DNA of 64,000 bases. Source: Thinopyrum elongatum. Taxonomy: Eukaryota > Streptophyta > Magnoliopsida > Poales > Poaceae. Made by a program: the position numbers and the translations under genes. The stretch lies in assembly GCA_011799875.1 (NCBI GenBank), contig CM022303.1:294078362-294142361 (forward strand), in the 5' to 3' direction. Below, piece after piece: positions 1 to 8,957 of this stretch (position 1 is its first letter; each line of letters begins with the position of its first letter). The notes under the pieces are model-generated. The model was not told where the DNA came from. It searched no databases and saw only the letters and a list, made by a program, of their open reading frames with translations.

Positions 1-20
1 GGGTATCCTGCGCGGCTCCA

Positions 21-709
21 ATGGCGCTCCGAGCGGCTGCCGACGACGAGCGCTCAGAAGGTTCACGGAGCTCTAGGTGGTGTACACCAATAACCCGGTC
101 TGGGTGGAGCACTCCATCCACATCATGGAGCTGTTGCTTGCTGAGGAGAAGTACAAGGTGGTCGGGTTCGACCTCGAGTACACCTATGCTCGTGCCGGGT
201 CTCGTCCCAAGGTCGCCGTCGCCTAGATGTGCATGCGCGATCATGTCCTCGTCTACCACTACTGCCTGGCCACAAGGCCTTGCGAGCATTTCACTAGGTT
301 TGTCAACAACCCCCACTACATGTTCGCTATGGTGGACATCACCAACGATGTAAAGGTGCTCAAGAATTCAGGCATCGCTTGCAAGAATCTTGTCGACATC
401 TAGGGCCAATACAAGATCTGGGGCACCAACGAGCATGAGAAGGACTCACTGGTTCACCTCGCCGAGGCCATCATCGATCCCTACTACAGAGACATGAAGG
501 ATTCCTGTAACAAGGACAAGCGTGTCTGGCACTCGGCCTGGATGGAGAAACTCGACAAAGCTCATGTCGTGTACGCAGCCAAGGAGGAGTACACGGGCTA
601 CGAGATGTACAGGCGGATCATTGACATGAGGAAGTGCCTCCTTCCCCAAAACGGCCAGGGATCTAGCCGGAAGCAGAGCAATGGTAAGCATCGTCGCAAC
701 AAGAAGTAG
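21..709 (+). pseudogene. DEDD 3'-5' exonuclease-like gene, copy A (decayed)
   Basis: The protein resembles the WRN/RNase D-type exonuclease fold (RNase H-like). It has a strand ending V-V-G-F-D-L-E-Y with the exo I Asp and Glu, then V-L-V-Y-H-Y, the D-I-T-N-D-V segment, and a late Y-A-A-K-E-E-Y block where exo III normally has Asp-Ala-Tyr. The ATG at 21 is in the same sequence context as in copy C. Relative to C, a deletion between about 50 and 75 shifts the frame; the main frame then runs to the stop at 707-709. Two in-frame TAG codons stand where copy C has CAG (about 224 and 402), typical C-to-T decay. The gene lies 0.78 kb from the transposon end. Function is inferred from fold resemblance only. 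Confidence 0.75.
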
Positions 710-1486
710 ATGATTAGATGCTCGTTTCTCCTAGTTTAGTATGCATGTAATTGCTTACTTTGGTGTGTGGAAATGTTATGTGTGTAGTCACTTGTGTAAT
801 TGTATGCTTAATTTGTTTTTGCAATGCTGCCTTTCTAAGTATATAAGTTGATGCTCTGTAGACAGAGCATAGATGTTGTGCGGACAGAGAAAATCACATC
901 GCACACGGACTAAACAATGGAACCCGTCGGTGATGATTTCATCAATCACTGACAATTGTATACCAACAATATTTTTCTCACAACACACATGGCTTGTTAA
1001 TAGGAATCGTCTGTGTTGTTATCGGTCTTCCCACACATTTCTGATTACAGACCTGTTTGCCGCGTATCACACACATCTTGTTAAGTTGAACCGTTTCTGT
1101 TCTCTTCCCTAATCGAAAATAGTTCATTCGAGTGAACTGTATGCCGTATATCACACACACCTTGATCTGGCTGACCATTTCTGTTGCTTTCCCTAAGAGC
1201 AAATAGTTCATCGGAGTGAACTGTATGCCGTATATCGCACACACATTGATATGGCTGCCCGCTTCTGTTGTTCTGTCTAATCATAAACAGTTCGTATGGA
1301 TCAACCGTATGCCCAGCATCGCACACGCAACTAAAATCTGAACCGTGTTTGATGTATCCGCCATTGCAAATGTTTTGCATCTTTTTTGACCGTTTTTACA
1401 TCACCGTTTGCGATTGATGCATCACACACAGTTTCATCAAAGGGTCTCTGATCGCAGTGTCGCGTTAGCAGCATCCTGCAATAGTG
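710..1486 (+). repeat. CACTA subterminal repeat region, copy A
   Basis: After the gene stop comes a 3'-flank module shared with the other copies, including a near-perfect palindrome at 851-870 (ATGCTCTGT / ACAGAGCAT, 2-bp spacer). From about 1000 to 1340 there are roughly 80-bp degenerate repeats, each with a block like AGTTCA-N6-TGAACT followed by a conserved tail containing gccgtatatc.cacacac. In En/Spm-type elements such subterminal repeats are transposase-binding sites; that role here is inference. Confidence 0.7.
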
Positions 1487-1698
1487 TTCGCCTATTATTA
1501 ATAATCCATTTATTAATCTAATTAACTTTTCATATTAAGCACATAATATATTTCATTTTAGTATTAAGGAAGCAGGATTTCATAATTGAAATACATCAGA
1601 GTACAACATCATATAGCTTCAGCACTCAGCTACCCCATTACACAATTGCACCAGCACCAAGTTTCACATGCAACATCTATAACCTTTGGAAATTAGCA
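1487..1698. other. AT-rich 3' flank of the B3 gene, no gene seen
   Basis: AT-rich sequence downstream (minus-strand sense) of the B3 exons. No coding potential or terminal repeat is visible. Confidence 0.4.
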
Positions 1699-2217
1699 TC
1701 ATAGATAGTACATAGACAGATGAATATCATCTGGAAAACTGCTGAAGCGGAAGGCGAATATTGAGCCTTCATTGATGTTGAACGTCTTTGCAACTTTAGG
1801 CCAGTGCATGTGGATGATTGACCTTCCATCCTTCGTCCTCTTCAGGAAGACTTCAATATTGAACCGTGGGTGTTGTATGAATACCTTCCTCGCCTCCTGA
1901 CCATACATGTGGTTTGAGAGGTAATCATCAGTGCACTACTTTGGAAAGTCCTGAAAACAAGGATATGCATAAATATCTTCTCTAGATTTGAAATGGTGCA
2001 AAGGAATTAAAAAGACAAGGTATACCAGTTAGTACCATGCTGTAGTGAACTGATGTCTTCTTCATTGTGCAGACAAAGATCTTGTTGTTTTTTGTCGCTA
2101 ATTTCTTTATCCTAACAATCTTTCTGAGTTTCTTGACTTGACTAATATTCATGGACAACTCATTTCCCCATATGCAAAAAGGGTCAAACAATGGGGCAAA
2201 ATCTCTGACAGCAGGAC
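1699..2217 (-). pseudogene. B3 DNA-binding domain gene, two 3' exons
   Basis: Two minus-strand exons fit plant B3-domain proteins. Exon 2217-2036 ends in ..N-K-I-F-V-C-T-M-K-K-T-S-V-H-Y-S-M before a GT donor. Exon 1950-1699 follows a tttcag acceptor in matching phase and contains G-Q-E-A-R-K-V-F-I-Q-H-P, H-W-P-K-V and F-A-F-R-F-S-S-F-P, then a stop. B3 domains bind DNA in plant transcription factors. Exon 3 has an in-frame TAG about five codons in (probably from CAG), so the copy is not intact. It appears to be captured cargo of the CACTA element rather than a resident gene. The family call rests on motif memory. Confidence 0.55.
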
Positions 2218-2368
2218 CTACATGTGCAAGACCAAATTGTTAAAAACCTAATATTTAAAAACAAGAAGTGGAAAGGTGTGTTATTAACTGCAACATGCCT
2301 AATATTTAAAAACAAGCAAACATAGTCATTCAAACTTGTATTGTGCAGGTCTAAGTACACTAGTTATT

Positions 2369-2812
2369 GGCCCTGTTTGGATCCATGGGTTAGAGTTAGT
2401 TTGAGCTAGTTTGGGCTCAAATAGCCCTAAAGTATCCAAATACGAGGGCTAGATTGAGCTAGTTGTGTCTAACCCACCCAAAACAACTATCCCACCCAAG
2501 AGGTGCTAATTGGGACTAGTTCTCCTAGTGCATATATTGTCAATCTAACCCTGTCATCTAAACACCTCTTTGGCTAGAGTTAGTTTAGGGTTAGTCATTG
2601 TTGAGTATCATTGTTATTTACGAAACATAGGATAGCATAGGATTTATTCTACCTTGACTTGTACTCCAAGATGACCATGTACTCCTATATATATGCCCAC
2701 GAGGCTCAAGCAATACAATCAACTATTCCACCAATCTCTCTCTCCCTTTTAATTGTCATGAGCTAGAAACTAACTCTAACCTCTAGCTAAGTTAGAGTAT
2801 CCAAATAGTGCC
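2369..2812. mobile_element. Small TIR element (MITE), 444 bp
   Basis: The left end GGCCCTGTTTGGATCC and the right end, read inverted, GGCACTATTTGGATAC form imperfect terminal inverted repeats. A 3-bp att flanks both sides (2366-2368, 2813-2815), compatible with a PIF/Harbinger-type MITE. The interior has palindromic gttagagttag / taactctaac words. It is interrupted by a mini-LTR at 2599-2754, so its own length is about 283 bp. Superfamily is inferred. Confidence 0.6.
2599..2754 (+). mobile_element. Mini solo LTR (TRIM/SMART-like) nested in the MITE
   Basis: A 156-bp segment starting TGTTGAGTATC is flanked on both sides by gtcat (2594-2598 and 2755-2759). It contains a TATA-like ctatatatatg and a tail with gaggctcaagcaatacaat, the usual look of a short Copia-type LTR. 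Removing it with one gtcat joins the palindromic arms of the host MITE smoothly. Against: the 3' end reads ..TTAATT rather than CA. Confidence 0.5.
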
Positions 2813-2845
2813 ATTGTTAAATCAAATGGAAAGGCATGTTAAATA

Positions 2846-3100
2846 CTCCCTCCGGTCCTTTTACTCTGCATATAAGAATTGTCTGAAGTCAAACTTCATA
2901 AAGTTTGACCTTATTTATATGAAAAAATATCAACATCTACCATGCTAAAGTTATACAATATGAAAATTTAAGTCATGACACATCTACTGATATTGATTTC
3001 ATATTGTGAATGTTGGTTTTTTTTCTATAAAGTTGGTCAAACTTTACGAGGCTTGACTTTAGACAAATCTTATATGCGAACTAAAAAGATTCGGAGGGAG
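2846..3100. mobile_element. Stowaway (Tc1/Mariner-type) MITE, 255 bp
   Basis: Terminal inverted repeats CTCCCTCCGG.. and ..TCGGAGGGAG are flanked by TA on both sides (2844-2845, 3101-3102), the diagnostic Stowaway TIR and TA target duplication. The interior is partly palindromic: caaacttcataaagtttgacc near the left, ggtcaaactttacgag near the right. Such elements are mobilised in trans by Mariner transposases. Confidence 0.9.
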
Positions 3101-3416
3101 TACAACATGCTGAACAACAACCAAATATAGTCATTCATAGAGCTATTGTTAAAATTGGTATTGATGAAATTGAGCTGCATAGTTCATACTAGCACATATA
3201 GAACATCACACTGTGAATAGCTAAAATAAACAAGGCATACTACGAACAACCAAAGATGGCAATTGAAACTGGACATATGCTAACTACAAACAACCGAACA
3301 ACCATAAACCGTAGAAATAAACAAGGCATAACGCAAACAACCAAATATAGCAATAAATATTGGACAGGTTCTCACTACAAAAGGGGTTCGAGAAAACAAA
3401 TCATGGGTTTCCTCAC

Positions 3417-3835
3417 TTGTCATAGATTGGCTCCTCCTCGTGGTGGTCGTCGATGAGGTCTGACTTGCCAGTTGAGGATCCCAAGCCAGTGTCACAGAAT
3501 GTGTCCTTCGGAAATGATAAAAGGGGCTCCATGGCGATGAAGGATGGCAAAATTTTCATAATGAGCCACAGGAGATCACCGGCAGGGCCATCGATGAGAT
3601 CGACGGCTGTCGAACCTGAAGGGTTGGGGGTGGGCAACTTAATCTGTGACATAGCCCGCGTCAAGCCGTCGCTGTTGACGACCTCGATGTCGTAGCCGAT
3701 GTTCGCGACATGCCAGAATACTCTAGCCCATTGATTGAAAGGCTCAATCCAGGTCCAGTCATCATCGTCAGCTTCCTCGACGGCCACCTCGCCGACGTCA
3801 AGTGAAGAGGCTGCGGTAAAGCTCTTTTGGGCCAT
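3417..3835 (-). CDS. Acidic protein of unknown function, probable 5' exon
   Basis: A minus-strand ORF starts with ATG at 3833-3835 and runs about 140 codons to a stop at 3413-3415. A GT donor (gtgagg) at 3416-3411 makes it a likely first exon. The N-terminus is acidic (E-V-A-V-E-E-A-D-D-D-D-W-T-W). A TATA box (tatatatata, 3973-3982) lies about 140 bp upstream. It faces the same way as the B3 exons, but the splice phase to the exon at 2217 does not match directly, so joining the two is uncertain; an unseen exon may lie between. I do not recognise the family. Confidence 0.45.
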
Positions 3836-4190
3836 TCGCTCCTCGAGCTCCCCGGGAAACGTAGCCGGGCTTAGGCTGTGACGCTCTGGAGTGGGGGAGG
3901 GGGTGGGGATGGGGATCTTTGGGAAAGAGGGTGTTTCATAGGCGTCATCTAAGAAACTCAGGGCGGCGAGGGTATATATATAGGTGGGTAAACTGCACGG
4001 GCAGACCGGCAGAGGTTGACGATGGAGGCGGCGCGGCGGCGGCGACCTAGCTAGGTTTGGAGCGAGGGATTGGTGGTGTGTATGTGTGTGAGCGGGGGAT
4101 TTGGGGTGAGCGAAGGATTTGGGGTGTGTGTGTATAGGGGGTCCAAGGTCATGTTTGAGGAAATGCCGCGGGTACTGAAAATTTTACTAG
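3836..4190. promoter_or_regulatory. GC-rich leader and TATA box of the 3417-3835 ORF
   Basis: On the minus strand this holds a TATA box at 3973-3982 and a GC-rich leader. Further out, g/t-rich repeats (gggtgagcgaagg..ttggggtgtgtgtg) run to about 4140. No coding signal. Confidence 0.4.
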
Positions 4191-4510
4191 GCAGGAGTAA
4201 AATGGCGGGGCTACCGAAAATTTAGATCAAGGGATTGAAGTAGAGCGGGGCGGGAGTAACGAACATCACACACGATTAAAACATAATAATCGTGTGCTAT
4301 CAAATAGAAAAACACTCCAGCCGAGCAGATATTTTTGAGATTGCGAGGGATGCAGGTGGGAATAAAATGCCAGGGCTACTGAAAATTTGGATCTACTGAT
4401 TGAAGCAGAGCGGGAGTAACAGACATCGCACACGGTCCACACATACTAATCTTGTTCTATCAAACAGAAAAACCATCTAGGCGAGTAGATATTTTCGAGA
4501 TTGCGATGGA
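4191..4510 (+). repeat. Direct duplication, two copies of about 160 bp
   Basis: 4191-4347 and about 4355-4506 align along their length: shared gggctac.gaaaattt, gcgggagtaac, catcgcacacg, aatagaaaaac/aacagaaaaac, gagattgcga. Each copy has a cacacacg motif like the CACTA subterminal blocks. Probably internal CACTA sequence. No gene seen. Confidence 0.6.
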
Positions 4511-4689
4511 GTAGATATTTTCGAGAGGGGGAGGGAAGCCTCATGGAGCCCAATCTACTGTGATCATGTGGGTGAAAGGGGCAGGGCGCGGCACACGGGT
4601 AGTCCTAGGGAACCGTGTCTGTTTCGTACCCGATCGCAGACGATTGCTGTGTCCGACTCGTCTGCTGTTTATAAATTTGGTGAAAAAAT

Positions 4690-5560
4690 GCGGGAAAGGG
4701 TCAGAACATGAACACACTTGCATGTGGACCGAATACATGTATGAAAAGGGTGGTTTGATGTTGAAATACCCAATGCACAACTTTGTTGTGGCACCTGTCG
4801 CACAAAGCGCACATTATTATTGCTAGCCCCCCCCACAAACACACACACACACACACACTTCGTGTTGCCGGGAGGGGAATCCTAGCTATGGACGCATGCC
4901 CCCAAATAGCTAGGTCTGACATCTCACCCTACCGTAACACAAAACCGGAAGGAGTACATCATGGTCACCCCCCCTTTGCTTCCGATCAAATGTGGACTGT
5001 GTGTGGGCCCACAGATGTGTTCTTCTGGCGTTAGATGGGTGAGACCACATACGAACCACACCTGCGGGTGGCCTGATATTTGTGTGTGTGTGTGTGTGTG
5101 TGAAAATGATGTGGTGTGATATTTAATTAACCAAATCACAAATTTGATGTCGCACATGTGCATCACAAATTAACCGGACATCCCCGACCCCACGGAGGTT
5201 CATCTAGTGCGAAGTAGTACTGTGCCCCCCCACACACACTTTGAGTCGGTGGGAGGGGGCATGTCACCAAGGCATTTTGTAAGACTGACCAAGAAAAATC
5301 ACCACCTTGGTCGTATAACCTCACTTGTTGGTGGGTCAAAGTCATGCATGGACGTCCACACACGGCCCCACAAAATAGGCTAGCTTGTCGCCGATAACCA
5401 CGTGAGGGAGTGCCTGAAGACAACCATTGCGTGCATGTGGCCCAAACATATGTATAAAATGTCATGTGGTGTTTGAATATACCCAATGCACAACTTTGAT
5501 GTGGCAGCGTGCTTTTGGGACCGGAAAGTCCCCACACGGAGCGAGGGTTCATGATGCGTA

Positions 5561-5634
<74 letters not shown>

Positions 5635-6960
5635 ATTCATGTGTATGCGAGCCCTCGAACTTAGCTCTCGAATCTCACCATGATCGACGTACGACTATAT
5701 GGTAACGTGAACCAAGAGAAGAAGAATCCACCCTGGTAACCTCTCTCGCGTTGTTGGTCGAAGTGATGTGGACGTCCACGCGGGCCCACGAATATACAGG
5801 CCGTCGATGATAACCAAGCGAGGGAGAGTGTCCAAAGATAACCACTGCATGTATGTGCCCCAAACATATGTATGGACATGCGTGATGCATGCATATATGT
5901 TTGAATACCAAAAGCACAACATTTTGATGTGGCGCATGCATGCGTCGAAAATCGCACAGTCCCCACACAGATCTGGTTCATGACGCGTCATGTGCTCGCC
6001 CCCCCACTTTGACCCGGTGGGAGGGATTCATGCGTACACATGTGCTCGAAGTATAGTTGCATGTACCGTACCATATAAGACGAACCAAAATTTAATCCCC
6101 TCCTAATTATAAGTCAAATTAACCTCTATCGCTGTTGGTCGAAGTGATTGACCAAGCGGGCACACAGAGATGGACGAAGCATCTCGCTGATAACCCCGTG
6201 AGTGAGTGCTAGAGAGGACAACCGCCATCGCTTGCTTGTGGGCCAAACACATGTATGGAGATGTGTGGTTGTCATGTTTGAATACCTAATATATATGCAG
6301 AACTTTGATGTGGCACCTGCCTCGGAAACCTTTAAGTCCCCTACACGAACCAAGGTTCATGACACATAGTATATATATGTTGCCCCCCTCCCCTCTTCGA
6401 CGCGTAATATATACTCCTACGTACCGTAAGACAACCCGAAAATAATTCTCCTTGTTCGTAAAATTACCTTTCTCGTTGTGTCATATATTAGATGGACGAC
6501 GACCTCGCGGGCCCATGGAGGGAAGAGTCGCAGGCGAATGAGTGACAACCATCGTCTGCACATGGCCCAATGTGTTGGTGATGTTTTTAATACCCAATAT
6601 GCACAACTTCTTTGTGGCACCTGCCTCGGAAACCGAAAAGTCCCCACACGGAGCGAGATCATTCATGACGTGTGTGTACTATATACTCCTACCGCAACAC
6701 AACCCAAAAAGGCCCACGAATGGAAGCATCGCACGCGAGTGACTGTCCTATACAACGCGTAGTATTGCCCCCGGCCACCCTCTTCAATGCGTACTATATA
6801 TATACTCCTACCATATGGAACAAAAACCAAAAAATTACCATCCTTGTTGGTCAAATTAACCTCTCTCATCGCATGTCATAGTGCTGGACGGCGACCTCGC
6901 GGGCCCACGAGAGTGAGTGTCCTAGGACTACCACGTGCATGTGGCCCAAAGATGCATGTC
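4690..6960 (+). repeat. Diverged tandem array, about 5-6 units of roughly 300-450 bp
   Basis: The same word series recurs: gtggacgtccacgcgggccc, ataaccacgtgag, catgtggcccaaacatatg, tgtttgaatacccaatgcac, aactttgatgtggcacctg, aagtccccacacggagc, then gttcatgacgcg and a c-rich stretch before a tgggaggg block. Recognisable copies end near 4810, 5520, 5945, 6330 and 6630, with a remnant to about 6960. Divergence and length variation are large. The block lies between cargo genes of CACTA B and has no supportable ORF; its many short open frames are by-products of the repeat. Confidence 0.65.
5564..5631. repeat. (AT)n microsatellite
   Basis: An uninterrupted run of TA dinucleotides, about 34 units, inside one unit of the diverged array. 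Shorter CA/GT runs occur near 4840 and 5082. Confidence 0.97.
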
Positions 6961-6989
6961 AAACTTTTTCTGCAGCGAACATGCGACCA

Positions 6990-7370
6990 AAGGAGTTTAG
7001 TGTTAAAAATTCAAAAAATATATAACATTTGTCCGTTTTTATACATTGATTGATTTCCCAGGGATTTAATGTGCAAAAATCAAATTTGATCTACATGAGA
7101 CCTGTGATAGTGCACGAAAATGGATTGCAAAATCATATGTGTACGTGTCCCTGGGTGCATGTTTAGTCCCCATGCAAGAAATTTCTAACATCGAGAATCT
7201 TGATTTTAAAATCCAGTAAATCCAAAACTAAGTTGAAATTCATGAAACTTATCGTGGTGTCATATGGACACCAATAGACTGTGATATTTTTTTTTCAAAT
7301 TTGAGACAAGTTTTGATATAATCTTCTTACATACAGGAAATTATAAATAATTATCAACCAATATTGCAAA
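6990..7370 (+). repeat. Single diverged unit of the 490-bp CACTA repeat
   Basis: This stretch aligns with the tandem array at 54290-56140: shared cgtttttatacattgat, gcatttaatgtgc, caaatttga.ctac, aaaatcacatgtgt, ccatgcaagaaat, aaatccaaaac, catgaaactt and gacaagttttg.tata. It stands just upstream of a captured gene fragment, as does the partial unit at 8510-8715. Confidence 0.7.
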
Positions 7371-7379
7371 CAGACTCTT

Positions 7380-7790
7380 TATTCGAACCGTGTGCGTTAG
7401 ACCAACAATGTACGTGCCGTGCTTTGGTTAAGCAATAAAGCGGCAAAATTAATCATCAAAAAGTAAAAATTCAATATAATACGTACCGCGCACGCGTCCC
7501 GCGTGCTGTACGAGCATGCGTGAGTTGACGAGACGCATGCTAGCAGGCAGACTGGGAGGCCGAGGCATGCGCGTGTTTGCTACGCACTCACCGTGGGGCG
7601 TGCTAGTAGCTGTGTGAAATGACGGTAGGCATGCCAGCAGTCCGCTGCGCAGGCTCACCGGGAGGCGAGCCAGCCCTTTGACCGCCGCCCACCTTGCTCC
7701 CACTGCTCCATATTAATGGCGCGCCCGATCCGCTGGTCATAATAGGCAGCCGCACACCCCGTCCACAGTTGTCACCGCCGCATGGAGTGT
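7380..7790 (+). promoter_or_regulatory. Promoter-like module before captured fragment 1
   Basis: Contains cgaaccgtgtgcg, tacgtgccg, cgtcccgcgtg, gccctttgaccgccgcccacc and ccatattaatggcg. The same word order recurs at about 56228-56450 and, shortened, at 8735-8830 in front of the F-box/FBD gene. The sharing suggests one upstream module joined to different captured genes; promoter activity is inference. Confidence 0.4.
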
Positions 7791-7799
7791 ATTTGGATT

Positions 7800-8005
7800 T
7801 TGCCAAAGCGCACCATCGGTGGGAGTGGCGACGCCGGGGCTGGTGAAGCACCCGCGCCGCATGAAGCTGGGCGCAGAGGTTGCTGTCGCCGCCGACTTCG
7901 TCTCGCACGGGCAGCAGCACGACCTTGACTTCATCGCCGTCGTCGTGCCTCCCCAGCCGGAGCTGGAGGTCCACAGCTACTCTGGCAACGACTCCGACTT
8001 CGACG
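7800..8005 (+). pseudogene. Captured gene fragment, 5' exon, unknown family
   Basis: A GC-rich open stretch encodes V-K-H-P-R-R-M-K-L-G-A-E-V-A.. through D-F-I-A-V-V-V-P-P and ends ..S-G-N-D-S-D-F-D-G at a GT donor (gtaaac, 8006-8011). Codon use is strongly GC-ending, unlike the flanks, which suggests a genuine host exon. No ATG stands clearly at its start; the frame is open from about 7819. The following 340 bp are AT-rich and intron-like, ending at the F-box fragment at 8343. I do not recognise the protein. Confidence 0.4.
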
Positions 8006-8223
8006 GTAAACCGGTTAGTCCTCCCCCTGCCCCTTTTGTTGGGAACAGAAATCCTTGGTTATGTTCACCCAGTCCATGAAATCAGAGTAAGATTTGTTAG
8101 ATCCGTGTAGTGTATTGATTGTTTGAATGGTATCTATGGTTAGTGATTAATTGTTTGTTCTATACAAATGATTTTTTGCTAATAATCCGACTAGGGTTAA
8201 CATGCGTGCTAATAATTCGTAGC

Positions 8224-8341
8224 CAGATCTTGAGAATTGATTTTGAATGTCCTACATATATGTTTGTGCCCTTTTTTTTCTTCCAGATCTTGAGAATTGA
8301 TTTTGAATGTCCTACATGTATGTTTCTGCCTTTTTTTTCCA
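8224..8341 (+). repeat. 60-bp tandem duplication at an intron 3' end
   Basis: Two copies (8224-8283, 8284-8341) start cagatcttgagaattgattt and end in a T-rich tract. The unit carries a pyrimidine tract and a ccag acceptor-like end, so the duplication doubled a splice acceptor just before the F-box fragment exon. Confidence 0.85.
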
Positions 8342-8342
8342 G

Positions 8343-8509
8343 ATTGCTATGTACACATATGAGGCTTGGGCCAGCAGCGCCGCTGGCTATAGATCCTACA
8401 CCCGGCAGCGCGGGCAGAAGCGGCCACGCCCCCTGGATCTGAGGAACCCATAGAATATCGGGCGGACCGCATCAGCGATCTCCCGAACGCCATCCTTGGG
8501 GAGATCATA
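8343..8509 (+). pseudogene. F-box gene fragment (truncated)
   Basis: After a ttttttttccag acceptor, one frame from about 8420 reads P-G-S-E-E-P-I-E-Y-R-A-D-R-I-S-D-L-P-N followed by A-I-L-G-E-I-I, the start of a plant F-box (Skp1-binding domain of SCF ubiquitin ligases). The match ends abruptly at 8509, where the 490-bp repeat sequence (caaaccggagcttct) begins, so the rest of the gene is missing. Upstream in this frame there are stops (TGA, TAG near 8360-8390). A gene-capture remnant. Confidence 0.6.
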
Positions 8510-8957
8510 CAAACCGGAGCTTCTATCAAGAAGCCTCATGGTTCCGAGAGGGAACTTGGTCACATGATCTGTGTGCGAAACGACATACGCTGTATCTTCC
8601 CGCCTTGATTTATTTTACAGAGGCAACATGCAACTGTGCTAAACATATGAAATTATTCAGGGTTCGTTTCGCCTTTTTATACATTGATTTTCCTAGGCAT
8701 TTTTAACAAATAGCCACCACGTTATTATCGCAAACGGTTGTATTAGTCAAACCGTGGGCGTTCAACTAACCATTTACTACCGCGGGCAGCTGTTTGATTA
8801 GACGGGACGACTGTGAGCAGTCCACCGCGCACGTCGCGAGCGCTGCAATTTATTGCTGGTTTTAGACTTTTGTTTCGGCCACCTCGGGAAGGTACGTAGA
8901 ACAGTCCTCCATTCTCATCTACAAGCACCGCCGCCGAGGATCACCGCCTATTCTGAG
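8510..8957 (+). repeat. Partial 490-bp repeat unit plus promoter-like module
   Basis: 8510-8715 matches the end and beginning of the 490-bp CACTA unit (gagcttct.tcaagaag, gtgcgaaacgacatacgctg, acagaggcaacat, cgtttcgcctttttata). 8735-8830 repeats the aaaccgtgggcgttc..accatttac module. The 5' leader of the next F-box gene follows. Confidence 0.6.

Larger units (their letters stand above)
1..1486 (+). mobile_element. CACTA transposon copy A, 3' part
   Basis: The right end reads ..CCTGCAATAGTG at 1475-1486, the inverse of a CACTA-type terminus (compare CACTACGGCAGG at 61549). It is followed by ttc as the possible 3-bp target duplication. The last 45 bp are nearly the same as the ends at 28888, 58345 and (inverted) 61549, so all four belong to one family. 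The left end lies before the window. Inside are a decayed exonuclease-like gene and about 0.5 kb of subterminal repeats. No transposase gene is visible. Being a CACTA terminus is established knowledge of the superfamily; the limits of this copy are inferred. Confidence 0.8.
2218..3416. other. Intron-like spacer holding two small transposons
   Basis: AT-rich sequence between the B3 exons and the upstream ORF. It holds the 444-bp TIR element at 2369-2812 and the Stowaway MITE at 2846-3100. The rest (3103-3416) is AT-rich with repeated aacaaccaaatatag-like words and no coding signal. Confidence 0.5.

Noticed and set aside
3373..3390. CACTACAAAAGGGG as a possible CACTA left terminus
   Set aside because: It has the generic CACTACAAAA start but not the family-specific sequence (GCAGGATGCTGC), and no subterminal repeats follow.
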